DNA of 64,000 nt, taken from Pedobacter africanus. GTDB lineage: Bacteria > Bacteroidota > Bacteroidia > Sphingobacteriales > Sphingobacteriaceae. This document shows, piece after piece, positions 43,643 to 52,638 of the stretch. Under the pieces are notes generated by a model. That model did not search any database. It was given only the letters and a program-made list of their open reading frames with translations, and had not been told where the DNA came from. How positions within the stretch are numbered: the first letter of the stretch is position 1; each line of letters begins with the position of its first letter. The DNA lies in assembly GCF_900176535.1 (NCBI RefSeq), contig NZ_FWXT01000001.1, positions 2,480,001 to 2,544,000 on the forward strand. Direction: 5' to 3'. The translations under genes and the position numbers were made by a program.

Positions 43643-44981
43643 GGATATAGGTCATAATGCGCACCATTTCTTTTCTGACTTCGGTGGCAGAGGTTACATA
43701 ATTGTTGTTCATAAAGGAAAAGATAAAGGTTTTTCCTTTTTTAGTGCGGATAAAGCCGCTTTGGTTATGCACCCCGGAAAGCGTTCCGGTTTTGCCAAAA
43801 ACAAAAGGCTTATCGGTTTTGGGATAGGCATTTTTTAAGGTGCCGCTTTTCCCTCCGGCAGGGATCATGTTAAACAGCTTTTCGGGGTTATTGAGCTCTT
43901 TATAGATCATGTCCAGCAGCTTAACCACAGACCTGGGCGTAAACAGATTGTACCTGGACAGGCCGGATCCATCTGCCCAGCGGGGCTTATCGGGCAGGGC
44001 CGAAAGATATGTTTTTTCGATATGGGAAATGGCTTTATGGGTATTCAGCTCTTCGCCAAGCTGGTTGGCACAAACCAGCAGGAGCTGTTCGGCTATAAAA
44101 TTATCACTCGGCAGCATCATTTCCTTCAGCACAGTATCCCGGTTTAAATTGAAGATTGTTCTGGCATCCAGTGGCATTTTCAGGCTGGCCAGTCCTACCG
44201 GTTTATGAAGGGTATCGGAAAGCAGGCTCAGGGTAAGCGGAAGGCTTACCTTATAAGGCACATCCTGGGTATAGCTTTCAGGAATGACCATAAGCGGGTA
44301 TTTAAAATGGTTGCTGTTGAAATCCCGGACAAGCCCGAACGTTTGCCCTATAGCTGCAGAATCTGCCCCTAAACAATCTTTAAATAAGGCCGGGAGCAGG
44401 GTTATTTTTCCTTTTTCGGCCTTCACATGCAGCAGGTTGTCCATGAGTGGCAATTCATTTATTTCGGCCTGGTAATAATCGTTGTAGTCGTCCCACTGCC
44501 ATCCGCTGCCATAAAAATCGCCGGTATACCTGCCCGGGGCATAAAACAGTTTTTTAGCCGCCGATTTTAAGAACTCTGCCGCCCGTGTGCCTTTGAGCTT
44601 GCTCTGTAAAAAAGAGGGGTCGCCAGTGCCCCAGAAGATGAGTGAATCGCCGCGCTCTACATACCTTAAAGAAGGGATAGAATCGGGCAGCATTTTCAAG
44701 CTGGCATAAAAGGTGAACAGTTTGGTATTTGAGGCGGGTGTGAAATACTGATCGGCATTCTTTTCAAACAGCATATGTCCGCTGGCCAGGTCGTATAAAG
44801 CAAAGCCTGAGTAATGATGTTTCAATACCGGCGCGCTGGCAAAGACCTTTTTAACACCCCTGGAAATGCGTTTTTCTGTGGAGCAGCCCATACAAAAAAG
44901 CAAGAGGGAAAAGCCTGCAAAAAGCAGTATTTTGAGCCCCCGAATTTTTACTGTAATACTTTTATATCCGGATACAATCAT
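43629..44981 (-). CDS. dacB: D-alanyl-D-alanine carboxypeptidase, PBP4/DacB type (S13)
   Basis: The 450-residue penicillin-binding protein has all three active-site motifs: SNTK (S84-K87), SDN in LPSDNFIAEQLL, and KTG in FGKTGTLSG. The N-terminus has a hydrophobic leader ending CMGCS, possibly a lipoprotein signal although the lipobox is imperfect. It trims the terminal D-Ala of peptidoglycan peptides or cuts cross-links. It is upstream of and overlaps (14 bases) the BioF-like gene, and lies near a D-Ala-D-Ala dipeptidase and alanine dehydrogenase, an apparent D-alanine recycling neighbourhood. Confidence 0.93.
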   Translation of the reverse strand: MIVSGYKSITVKIRGLKILLFAGFSLLLFCMGCSTEKRISRGVKKVFASAPVLKHHYSGFALYDLASGHMLFEKNADQYFTPASNTKLFTFYASLKMLPDSIPSLRYVERGDSLIFWGTGDPSFLQSKLKGTRAAEFLKSAAKKLFYAPGRYTGDFYGSGWQWDDYNDYYQAEINELPLMDNLLHVKAEKGKITLLPALFKDCLGADSAAIGQTFGLVRDFNSNHFKYPLMVIPESYTQDVPYKVSLPLTLSLLSDTLHKPVGLASLKMPLDARTIFNLNRDTVLKEMMLPSDNFIAEQLLLVCANQLGEELNTHKAISHIEKTYLSALPDKPRWADGSGLSRYNLFTPRSVVKLLDMIYKELNNPEKLFNMIPAGGKSGTLKNAYPKTDKPFVFGKTGTLSGVHNQSGFIRTKKGKTFIFSFMNNNYVTSATEVRKEMVRIMTYIHEQF

Positions 44982-45009
44982 ACTGCTACTAATTTATTAA
45001 TTTAGTTTA

Positions 45010-46263
45010 ATGAAATTGTTAATGCGCCTGATTAATTTCAGTCAACTCCGGGTTTTCTTGTGGGTCATGATGGTTCAGACCGGTGCGGCAATTCAGCTGC
45101 TGGCGCAGGATTTTTACTTTAAAGGAAACAAAAGCAAGGATGCCATTTCTTTCGCCCTGGTTAAAAACCTGGTCATCGTGCCGGTATACCTCAATAACCA
45201 TGGCCCTTTCAATTTCATCTTAGACACCGGTGTAGGACCTATGATCATTACCGATCCGAAACTGATTGACAGCCTGGGCCTCAGGGTTTCGCGGACGCTG
45301 GAAATATCGGGCCTGGGGAGCGGCGCCAAAATTGATGCTTTCATTGCCAATGATGTATCGGTCAGGGTTGGCAATGCCTGGATAGACAACATGCCCACGG
45401 CGATATTAAAACAGGATATTTTTGGGCTGTCTAACTACCTTGGCACCAAGATCTACGGACTTTTAGGTTATCATTTTTTTAAAAGTTTTGTTGTTCAGCT
45501 GAATTATTCGGGTAAAAGAATGGTTTTTGGCCATCCCTGGGCCTTCAGAAAAATAAAAGGGGAAAGGGTGCCTATCGAGATCGAAAACAGCAAGCCGTAT
45601 GTGAACATCGACATTGAAACGGCTGAGCAGGGCCACCTGACCGTAAAAACACTGATGGACAATGGGGCAAGCCATGCCATCTCGCTGGAGCGGTTAAAAG
45701 AGGAGCCTTTTCCGGTACCAGCCTCTTCCATATCGGCCAATCTGGGCGTGGGCATGAGCGGGCCTATTGCCGGAAATATCGGCCGCGTTTCGTCGCTCAC
45801 GATCGGAGGCTTTAAGCTGAAAGGTGTCCTGGCTTCTTATCCCAGGTATGACGATGTTGCGGCCAAGGTGATCCTGAAAGACCGCAACGGAAACCTTGGG
45901 GCCGATATACTGAGTCGTTTTAACATTACGTTTGATTATGCCGACAACTCCATATACCTGCGGAAGAACGGGCAGTTTAACCGCCCCTTTGAGCACGACA
46001 TGTCGGGCATAGAAGTTTACCTGCAGGAAGATAAAACCAGACGCTATTTTGTAGGGAGGATAGAGCCCGGTTCACCGGCAGACCTGGCGGGAATCAAGGC
46101 AGATGATGAGATCATACTGATCAATTTCTCCCCTGCGGCCAGCTTTAAGCTCGACGATATCAATAACCTGTTCAAATCGGCCGATGGGAAAACCATCATC
46201 TTATCCATATACCGCGATAAGGAAATTGATGTGAAGGTGTTTAAGCTCAAACAAAGAATTTAA
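45010..46263 (+). CDS. Secreted retropepsin-like aspartyl protease with PDZ domain
   Basis: This 417-residue protein has a signal sequence (MMVQTGAAIQLLAQ) and two aspartyl-protease half motifs, FILDTGVGPMIITD (about residue 73) and TLMDNGASHAIS (about 217). A C-terminal PDZ domain follows (IEPGSPADLAGIKADDEIILIN). The second motif has Asn after the Asp (DNGAS) where DTGAS is usual. It is a common Bacteroidota secreted type of unknown substrate. It is divergent from dacB (28 bases between starts) and followed by an unrecognised lipoprotein gene. Confidence 0.88.
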   Translation: MKLLMRLINFSQLRVFLWVMMVQTGAAIQLLAQDFYFKGNKSKDAISFALVKNLVIVPVYLNNHGPFNFILDTGVGPMIITDPKLIDSLGLRVSRTLEISGLGSGAKIDAFIANDVSVRVGNAWIDNMPTAILKQDIFGLSNYLGTKIYGLLGYHFFKSFVVQLNYSGKRMVFGHPWAFRKIKGERVPIEIENSKPYVNIDIETAEQGHLTVKTLMDNGASHAISLERLKEEPFPVPASSISANLGVGMSGPIAGNIGRVSSLTIGGFKLKGVLASYPRYDDVAAKVILKDRNGNLGADILSRFNITFDYADNSIYLRKNGQFNRPFEHDMSGIEVYLQEDKTRRYFVGRIEPGSPADLAGIKADDEIILINFSPAASFKLDDINNLFKSADGKTIILSIYRDKEIDVKVFKLKQRI

Positions 46264-46299
46264 AGGATTCTTTTAACTTTGCAGCCTACGATCCGAGAT

Positions 46300-47274
46300 A
46301 TGACGAAATCCTTTATACTGAGTGCCCTGAGTGCCCTTGCTTTGTTCATCTGCAGCTGTAACCCGAACCCCAAAAACCCCGGCAAGGCAAGTCCTGATAA
46401 GCCGGTTGATGAGCCTCTGCCGGTTACCGGAAGGGAGCCTTTTGATCCTATTATTGGCATTAAATTTTACGAGGTAAAGCGTCGTTTCAGTACCGGGCTT
46501 TCTTTCAATGAAATTGGTTTTCAACAGGAACCTTCCTGGATCATCCGGTTTAAGTCGAGGGACACGATAGAGGCCTACAGTCCGCAGTTCGACCGTATGC
46601 AAAGCTTTTACCTGCATTTTGACCATAAGAATGTGTACAATTTTGCCAAAGAATGGTTCAGGATAAAAAAGATCAGCAAGGATAGCCTCGTGTTTCAGCG
46701 GCTGCATTTAACCGGTCGCGAAATCTCGAAAGACATCCGCTCGGACGTGAACCTGACCTGGTACTCGGAAGATTACATACATAAGGTACTCAAAACCACG
46801 GTAGAGGAGCTGCAACGTCCCACAAAAGCCGATACGCTTTATATACAGGAACTGGCAGACAAATCGGCCCTGGACCCGGGAAATGCCAAAACTGCCTTTG
46901 GGGCCCGGCAGCCGGTGGAATTTGTTCCTGTAAGCAAAATCATCCATGTGAAAAAGCTCAGTACAGTGGATAAGCTGCTCGGAAGAACGGAGTCCTACGA
47001 TTACCTTTTTCCCCGCTACAGGATTGATATTGTGAATGCCTACGACGATTTTGGCTATGATTTTTCGATAATTGTGGATGCAAAAGGCAAAATTCACCTG
47101 GGTGCTTTCCATACCAGTTTTCAGGAAAATTACGGGCCCCGCAAGAAAACACTCGAGGCGATCATCAACGTTTACCTGCAAAACCTATTGCAGGTTAGCC
47201 CCGGCAAAACACTCGGAATTCCACATTCCAGCGAGGTTAATTTAGTGGTTACCGGCCGCAAACGGGCAAAATAA
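46300..47274 (+). CDS. Unrecognised putative lipoprotein
   Basis: From ATG 46300 the 324-residue product begins MTKSFILSALSALALFICSC, a signal peptide ending in a lipobox-like LFICSC, followed by a Pro/Lys/Asn-rich linker. The mature part is mixed alpha/beta (for example WIIRFKSRDTIEAYSP and YRIDIVNAYDDFGYDFSIIVD) with no catalytic motif I know. The frame can be extended to a TTG at 46279, which is less likely. It starts 37 bases after the aspartyl protease gene and may be co-transcribed. Function unknown; envelope location is inferred. Confidence 0.72.
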   Translation: MTKSFILSALSALALFICSCNPNPKNPGKASPDKPVDEPLPVTGREPFDPIIGIKFYEVKRRFSTGLSFNEIGFQQEPSWIIRFKSRDTIEAYSPQFDRMQSFYLHFDHKNVYNFAKEWFRIKKISKDSLVFQRLHLTGREISKDIRSDVNLTWYSEDYIHKVLKTTVEELQRPTKADTLYIQELADKSALDPGNAKTAFGARQPVEFVPVSKIIHVKKLSTVDKLLGRTESYDYLFPRYRIDIVNAYDDFGYDFSIIVDAKGKIHLGAFHTSFQENYGPRKKTLEAIINVYLQNLLQVSPGKTLGIPHSSEVNLVVTGRKRAK

Positions 47275-47371
47275 GGCTGGTTTTATTTTATATTTATCAA
47301 AAAATGAAGCATTTGCATGTTATCAAAAAATAATATGTACATTGCAGACTTAATTTTAATAAATAAATACA

Positions 47372-47563
47372 ATGCAAGAAGGAACAGTAAAATTTTTTAA
47401 TGTGACCAAAGGTTTCGGTTTTATTATCCCAGCTAATGGTGACAACGAAATTTTTGTACATTCAACAGGCCTTATCGACGAAATTCGTGAAAACGACAAA
47501 GTTGAATATGACGTTGAAAACGGCAAAAAAGGATTGAATGCGATTAATGTTAAAGTAATCTAG
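47372..47563 (+). CDS. Cold-shock-domain RNA chaperone (CspA family)
   Basis: The 63-residue protein is a single cold-shock domain with RNP1 KGFGFI (residues 13-18) and RNP2 EIFVHSTG. It binds single-stranded RNA or DNA and melts secondary structure. The 97-base upstream gap is AT-rich, and a TACATTGC near 47338 could serve as a poor -7 box. A strong hairpin terminator follows. It is monocistronic. Confidence 0.95.
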   Translation: MQEGTVKFFNVTKGFGFIIPANGDNEIFVHSTGLIDEIRENDKVEYDVENGKKGLNAINVKVI

Positions 47564-47586
47564 ATTATTAAAAACATAAATTGGAC

Positions 47587-47617
47587 AGCATCGCGGATAA
47601 CCCGCGATGCTTTTTTG
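47587..47617 (+). terminator. Terminator of the cold-shock gene
   Basis: GCATCGCGG pairs with CCGCGATGC around a 5-base loop and is followed by six T residues, 24 bases after the stop. Confidence 0.88.
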
Positions 47618-47633
47618 TTTTAAAGGCTGTTGG

Positions 47634-48431
47634 TTATTTATGGTTTTTGATGACCTCAAAAAGCAGCTCCGGCTCGTTGGTGGTAATAAATTCTACGTTG
47701 TTGTCCAGCAGCCATTTCATTTCTGCCTCGTTGTTTACGGTCCAGGCATTTATGGTGAGCCCCAGCTCTTTTGCTTTTTTGAACCACTCCCCTTTCTGGT
47801 AAACACTGTAGTGGTAGTCGGCACCGCTCATGTTTGCGGCTTTCAGTTCTTCGAGCGATTTATCGCCTTTAAGATAGGCAATATGGGCTTCTGGTGCAAT
47901 TTCACGTAGCCTCAGCATGGTGTCCCAGCTAAAGCTGATGTAATCTACCCAGGCTTCAGCCTTTAACTTTTTAACCATGGCCACACAGGCGTCTGTAAGT
48001 GCTATATCCCCTGCTTTACCCGTTTTGGTCGGCTTGATCTCGAAAACCAGGCGGGTACCTTTTTGTTTGATCCCTTCTTTGATATAGGCTTCTGCAGTAG
48101 GGATGGACTCCCCGTTACTCAGCTTTTTCTGAAGCAATTCAGCATAGGTAGATTGTTCGATGTGCAGGCCCTGAAAATCGGCATCATGATTCACCACAAG
48201 CACCTTGTCTTTGGTCATATGCACATCAAATTCACTACCATGACAGCCCAGGCGGATAGCCTCTTTTAAGGATGCTATAGAGTTCTCCGGAAGGTTTTGT
48301 TTTTTCCAGGCGCCGCGGTGTGCAATAACTACATTCTTGTTCCAGGTTTTGATTGCTTTCGTCTTTTTTTGGGCGAAAGCACTATTTAATGTTACTGCCA
48401 TCAGAATAATGACTAAAGATGAGTGTTTCAT
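47634..48431 (-). CDS. Secreted glycerophosphodiester phosphodiesterase
   Basis: The 265-residue TIM-barrel enzyme releases an alcohol and glycerol-3-phosphate from glycerophosphodiesters. It has a signal peptide (LVIILMAVTLNSAFAQ), the catalytic HRGAWKKQNLPENS (His, Arg and Glu) and the second metal/His motif EFDVHMTKDKVLVVNHD. Later INAWTVNNEAEMKWLLDNNVEFITTNEP is typical. It is a single gene converging with the cold-shock gene. Confidence 0.94.
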   Translation of the reverse strand: MKHSSLVIILMAVTLNSAFAQKKTKAIKTWNKNVVIAHRGAWKKQNLPENSIASLKEAIRLGCHGSEFDVHMTKDKVLVVNHDADFQGLHIEQSTYAELLQKKLSNGESIPTAEAYIKEGIKQKGTRLVFEIKPTKTGKAGDIALTDACVAMVKKLKAEAWVDYISFSWDTMLRLREIAPEAHIAYLKGDKSLEELKAANMSGADYHYSVYQKGEWFKKAKELGLTINAWTVNNEAEMKWLLDNNVEFITTNEPELLFEVIKNHK

Positions 48432-48588
48432 ATGTTGTGTTTTTTTTACTAAAATATCATTTAAAAGGCAATATTGAAAGCTTATTTAAGTTAATTTAAC
48501 ATTACGAGCTTATGAGCAAACCTATATTAGTGCTTTACTTTTATCAAAAAATTGCTGACTTTTAAGCTTTCAGGTTTTACAGATCAGG

Positions 48589-51500
48589 ATGAACAGCAAC
48601 TACGAGCTTTTGATTTCAAAAATTAATGAGTTTACACAGAAGTTTTACCTCAATAAACTGCTGCGTGGCCTGATCTATACAGCCGCGCTGCTCCTGGCCC
48701 TATACCTGATCCTGTTCGTATTGATTTATTATCTACAGCCCGGTCCGGCAACCAAAACCGCCTTGTTTTTTGGGTTTGTAACCATAGGCGTCCTGGCCAC
48801 TTCATGGCTGATCATCAGTCCGGCCCTCTCCTATTTCAAAATGGGTAAAAACCTGAGTATTGAGCAGGCCTCGGCCATTATTGGCCATCATTTTTTCAGC
48901 ATCAAAGACAAGCTGCTGAATACCCTGCAGCTGAAAGCAATGGCCGAGGCCTCGACTGAACACAATGCCCTTATCCTGGCGGGTATAGACCAGAAGATTG
49001 CGGAGCTGAGGCCTATTCCTTTTACCAATGCCATTAAGCTGGCCGACAATAAAAAATACATGAAGTATTTTCTGGTCCCGGCCTCGGTTATTGTGCTGAT
49101 TGCCATCATTGCGCCGGCAATTTTAAAGGAAGGCACCAGTAGCCTGATACAGTACAATACACAGATTTTGCCCAAAGCACCCTTCAATTTTGTGTTGCTG
49201 AATACCAATCTCGGCGTGGCGCAAGGCGATGATGTGAAACTGGAGCTGAAACTAACCGGCAACGAAATCCCACAGGATGTTTATGTGAGCATTGGGGCAA
49301 ACACCTATAAGCTGGAAAAAGAAAGCACGACAACATTCTACCATACCTTTAAGAACATCCAGAAGAGTATGGTCCTTTCTTTTTCTGCAGGAGGCTTCGA
49401 TTCAAAGGAATACAGCATCACCGTAAATCCGAAACCTTCGGTATTGATGCTTAGGGCCCGGCTGAAATACCCGGCCTATCTGAACAAAAAAGACGAAATC
49501 CTTCAAAATGCGGGCGACCTGCTCCTGCCGGAGGGAACCCATGTGAGCTGGCAGATGGAAACCAGGAATACCAGGGCACTGACTTTTATACTGGACGGTA
49601 AAGCCCAGGTACTTTCGGGAGAAAACAACCTCTTTACCTATACCAGGACCATTCGGCAGGCTTCGGCATACAGCATTATCCCAGAAAACAGTTTCAGCAG
49701 CAGCGATTCCTTAAGCCACCAGATCAATGTGATCAAAGATGAATTCCCTGGTATTTCTGTAATGGAAACGCCGGACTCATTGAGTAGCAAGGCTTTATAT
49801 TTTTCAGGCCATATCAGTGATGACCATGGCTTCAGCGCCTTAAAATTCAAATACCAGGTAAAGGAAAATGGCAAGGTTAAAAAAACGGTGACATCGCTGA
49901 TCCCCGTTAAGAAAAACCAGCTGGAAAACACATTCTTTTACTTTTGGAACCTGAAGGAAAGCCAGCTGGAACCCGGGCAAACGCTGGAGTATTATTTCGA
50001 AGTATCGGATAATGATGGGGTTAACGGGCCCAAATCGGCTAAATCAGAAATCCGTTTGCTTGCGGTGCCAACGGCAAGAGAAGCTGCAGCAAAAATTAAT
50101 GAAAGCAGCCAGGCCCTGAAACAGCAAATGGAAAAAACCATTAAACTGGCCGGCCAGGTGGAAAAAGAAAGCAAGAAACTGGCAGAAACATTACTGGACA
50201 AAAAGCAACTTACATTTGACGACAAAAAACAAATTGAACAGCTGCTGAACAAACAGAAACAGCTGGAAGAGGCCGTTAAAGACATCAATAACCTGAACAA
50301 GAAAAACAGTCTGGATAAGGAAGAAAACGGCGCCCTGAAGGAGGAGCTTGCTGAAAAGCAGAAAAAAATAGATGATCTGTTTAACAATGTGCTGGATGAA
50401 AAGACCAAAGCCTTGCTGGAAAAGCTGCAGAATTTAATGGACCAGAACAATAAAGACCAGGCCCGGAATGAGCTTTCCAAAATGCAGATGGATAACAAAT
50501 CGCTTAAAAACGAGCTGGACCGCATTTTAGAATTGTACAAACAACTTGAATTTGAGCAGAACCTGCAAAATCAAATCGACCGGCTCAACGAGTTGGCCAA
50601 GGTACAAAAGGAACAGGCCAAACAGAGTTTAAGCAAGAGCGCACAGTCACCGGAGCTGAAAGACCAGCAGAAAGCGCTATCCAGATCTTTTGAGGAACTA
50701 CAGAAAGACCTGAAAAAACTGGAACAAAAAAACCAGGAACTTGAACGGCCCAATCCTTTTCAAAACCCGGAAAAGGAAACCAGGGACATCAAACAGCAGC
50801 AGCAGGAAAGTGAAAGCCAGCTGGATAAAAACGACCGTAAAAAAGCGTCGGAGCAGCAGCAAAAAGCCGGAGAGCAGATGGAACAGCTGGCAAAAAAAAT
50901 GGAAGAAATGCAGCAGGAATCGGCCGAAATGGAAAATAACCTGAATGCACAGGAACTCCGTCAGTTGCTGGAAAATCTGCTGAAAACTTCATTTGACCAG
51001 GAAAAAGTAATGTTGAACCTCAAACGTTTGAGCAGCAGTGACCCTCAGTACACGGTCAATGTTCAGAAACAGCGCGCAATAAAAGACAATGTGAAAACCA
51101 TTGCAGACAGTCTTTTTTCTTTGAGCAAAAGGGTGCCGCAGATCGAAACTGCCGTAAATGAGGAAATGCAGAAGATCAATTTCAATATGGACAAAAGCCT
51201 GGAAAACCTGGGTGAAAGAAATACTGCGGCAGCGAACCGGAACCAGCAGTACACCATGACTTCCATCAATAACCTTTCCCTGATGCTGAACGAAGCCCTG
51301 GATCAATTGCAAAACATGATGAAAAACAGCAAAGGCGGGGGCAAAAGCAGCAAAAAACAAAGCATGAAACAGCTGGAACAGCTGCAGCAGCAGCTGAACA
51401 GCAAGATGCAGCAGGCCCGCGAACAAATGCAGAAAAACGGCAATAAAGGAAATGTTCCTAAAGGAAGCATGAGTGAGGAATTTGCTAAAATGGCACAGCA

Positions 51501-51900
51501 GCAACAGATGATCCGGGAAGCGCTGCAAAAAATAAACCGGGAAGACAATAAGGACGGCAAGGGCCCGCTGGGCAACCTGAACCAGATGATACAGGACATG
51601 AAAGAAACAGAAGCTGACCTGGTAAACAAGCGTATTGAACAGCAGACAATGAACCGTCAGAAAGAGTTGCTGCTTAAGCTGCTGGATGCGGAAAAGGCAG
51701 AAAGGGAACAGGAACAGGATGCAAAAAGAGAAAGCAAGGCAGGCCATGATTTCCCTCCTTCCTATAAGCAAATGCTGGAGAAATTCAAGTTGCAGCAAAA
51801 AAACGAGACGGAGTGGCTGCAAAAACTCCCGCCAAATTTAAACCACTATTACAAAAATAAAATTACCGAGTATTTTAAATTGCTAAATTCGGGGCAATAA
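48589..51900 (+). CDS. Giant DUF4175-family membrane protein with long coiled coil
   Basis: At 1103 residues this is the largest gene in the window. Hydrophobic segments near residues 23-48, 58-80 and 156-178 anchor it. An extracytoplasmic beta-rich part (about 190-490, with LRARLKYPAYLNKKDE) follows, then about 550 residues of Lys/Gln/Glu/Asn-rich coiled coil (for example QIEQLLNKQKQLEEAVKDI). The ending is WLQKLPPNLNHYYKNKI. It fits DUF4175 of Bacteroidota and Alphaproteobacteria, whose function is unknown. ybeY begins 10 bases after its stop, so they share a transcript. Confidence 0.85.
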   Translation: MNSNYELLISKINEFTQKFYLNKLLRGLIYTAALLLALYLILFVLIYYLQPGPATKTALFFGFVTIGVLATSWLIISPALSYFKMGKNLSIEQASAIIGHHFFSIKDKLLNTLQLKAMAEASTEHNALILAGIDQKIAELRPIPFTNAIKLADNKKYMKYFLVPASVIVLIAIIAPAILKEGTSSLIQYNTQILPKAPFNFVLLNTNLGVAQGDDVKLELKLTGNEIPQDVYVSIGANTYKLEKESTTTFYHTFKNIQKSMVLSFSAGGFDSKEYSITVNPKPSVLMLRARLKYPAYLNKKDEILQNAGDLLLPEGTHVSWQMETRNTRALTFILDGKAQVLSGENNLFTYTRTIRQASAYSIIPENSFSSSDSLSHQINVIKDEFPGISVMETPDSLSSKALYFSGHISDDHGFSALKFKYQVKENGKVKKTVTSLIPVKKNQLENTFFYFWNLKESQLEPGQTLEYYFEVSDNDGVNGPKSAKSEIRLLAVPTAREAAAKINESSQALKQQMEKTIKLAGQVEKESKKLAETLLDKKQLTFDDKKQIEQLLNKQKQLEEAVKDINNLNKKNSLDKEENGALKEELAEKQKKIDDLFNNVLDEKTKALLEKLQNLMDQNNKDQARNELSKMQMDNKSLKNELDRILELYKQLEFEQNLQNQIDRLNELAKVQKEQAKQSLSKSAQSPELKDQQKALSRSFEELQKDLKKLEQKNQELERPNPFQNPEKETRDIKQQQQESESQLDKNDRKKASEQQQKAGEQMEQLAKKMEEMQQESAEMENNLNAQELRQLLENLLKTSFDQEKVMLNLKRLSSSDPQYTVNVQKQRAIKDNVKTIADSLFSLSKRVPQIETAVNEEMQKINFNMDKSLENLGERNTAAANRNQQYTMTSINNLSLMLNEALDQLQNMMKNSKGGGKSSKKQSMKQLEQLQQQLNSKMQQAREQMQKNGNKGNVPKGSMSEEFAKMAQQQQMIREALQKINREDNKDGKGPLGNLNQMIQDMKETEADLVNKRIEQQTMNRQKELLLKLLDAEKAEREQEQDAKRESKAGHDFPPSYKQMLEKFKLQQKNETEWLQKLPPNLNHYYKNKITEYFKLLNSGQ

Positions 51901-51910
51901 TTCTGATCTG

Positions 51911-52345
51911 ATGAGCAAAGCAAAAATCCATTTTTTTACAGAGGACATTACCTACACCTTAAAAAAGAAAACTGCCATTAAGGACTGGCTGAAACACGCT
52001 GTTACCGCGGAAGGTTATGTTTTGGAGGAACTGAACTTTATTTTTTGCTCAGACGAATACCTGCTGCGCATCAACCAGGAATACCTGCAGCACGACGATT
52101 ATACCGATGTCATTACTTTCGACAATTCAGAACAGCCAAAAACAATTGCAGGTGATGTTTTTATCAGCATAGAGCGGATCAGGGAAAATGCGAAAGGCCT
52201 GAAAGTTTCCGCACATGATGAATTGTGCAGGGTAATCATTCACGGAACATTGCATTTACTGGGCTATAAAGATAAGGATAAAGCTGCAAAGCGGCAGATG
52301 ACTGCGCGTGAAGATCATTACCTCTCCCTGCTGCAAAATCCCTGA
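51911..52345 (+). CDS. ybeY: Endoribonuclease YbeY
   Basis: YbeY is needed for 16S rRNA 3' maturation and ribosome quality control. The 144-residue protein has DDYTDVITFD (family DVLSFP-type strand) and the zinc site HGTLHLLGYKD. The canonical motif is H-x3-H-x5-H; here the third ligand position is Asp, the form I associate with Bacteroidota. It lies directly after the DUF4175 gene. After its stop there are 293 bases without a gene; I see no terminator or conserved element there beyond an AT-rich promoter-like tract. Confidence 0.92.
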   Translation: MSKAKIHFFTEDITYTLKKKTAIKDWLKHAVTAEGYVLEELNFIFCSDEYLLRINQEYLQHDDYTDVITFDNSEQPKTIAGDVFISIERIRENAKGLKVSAHDELCRVIIHGTLHLLGYKDKDKAAKRQMTAREDHYLSLLQNP

Positions 52346-52638
52346 TTTACCCTCCCTGCCGCGACTTTTCCACCCGGCTTTCTTAAAAAAGACCACATCG
52401 CCGTTTTAGGTGTTTTTAAGCGTTTTAAGCCCTCTTTCGCTTTTTATGACTCCTATGTCGGATTCAGGTATTTTTCTTCTTTAAAAGACCCGTATGAAGG
52501 TGTGTTTTTAGCGTTGCCTGTCATTTTTGTTTACCTGAGATCAAAAATATTTTATAATGAACTGGCCCAGGCATATACCAAAAAATTAATGTTTACTTTT
52601 GCAGTAATTTTCTTACCTCTAATATCGTTTAAACAGAA

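Noticed and set aside
50989..51822. 277-codon minus-strand frame rich in Leu and Phe.
   Set aside because: It is the complement of the Gln/Lys/Glu coiled coil of the DUF4175 gene, which automatically yields Leu/Phe-rich translations.
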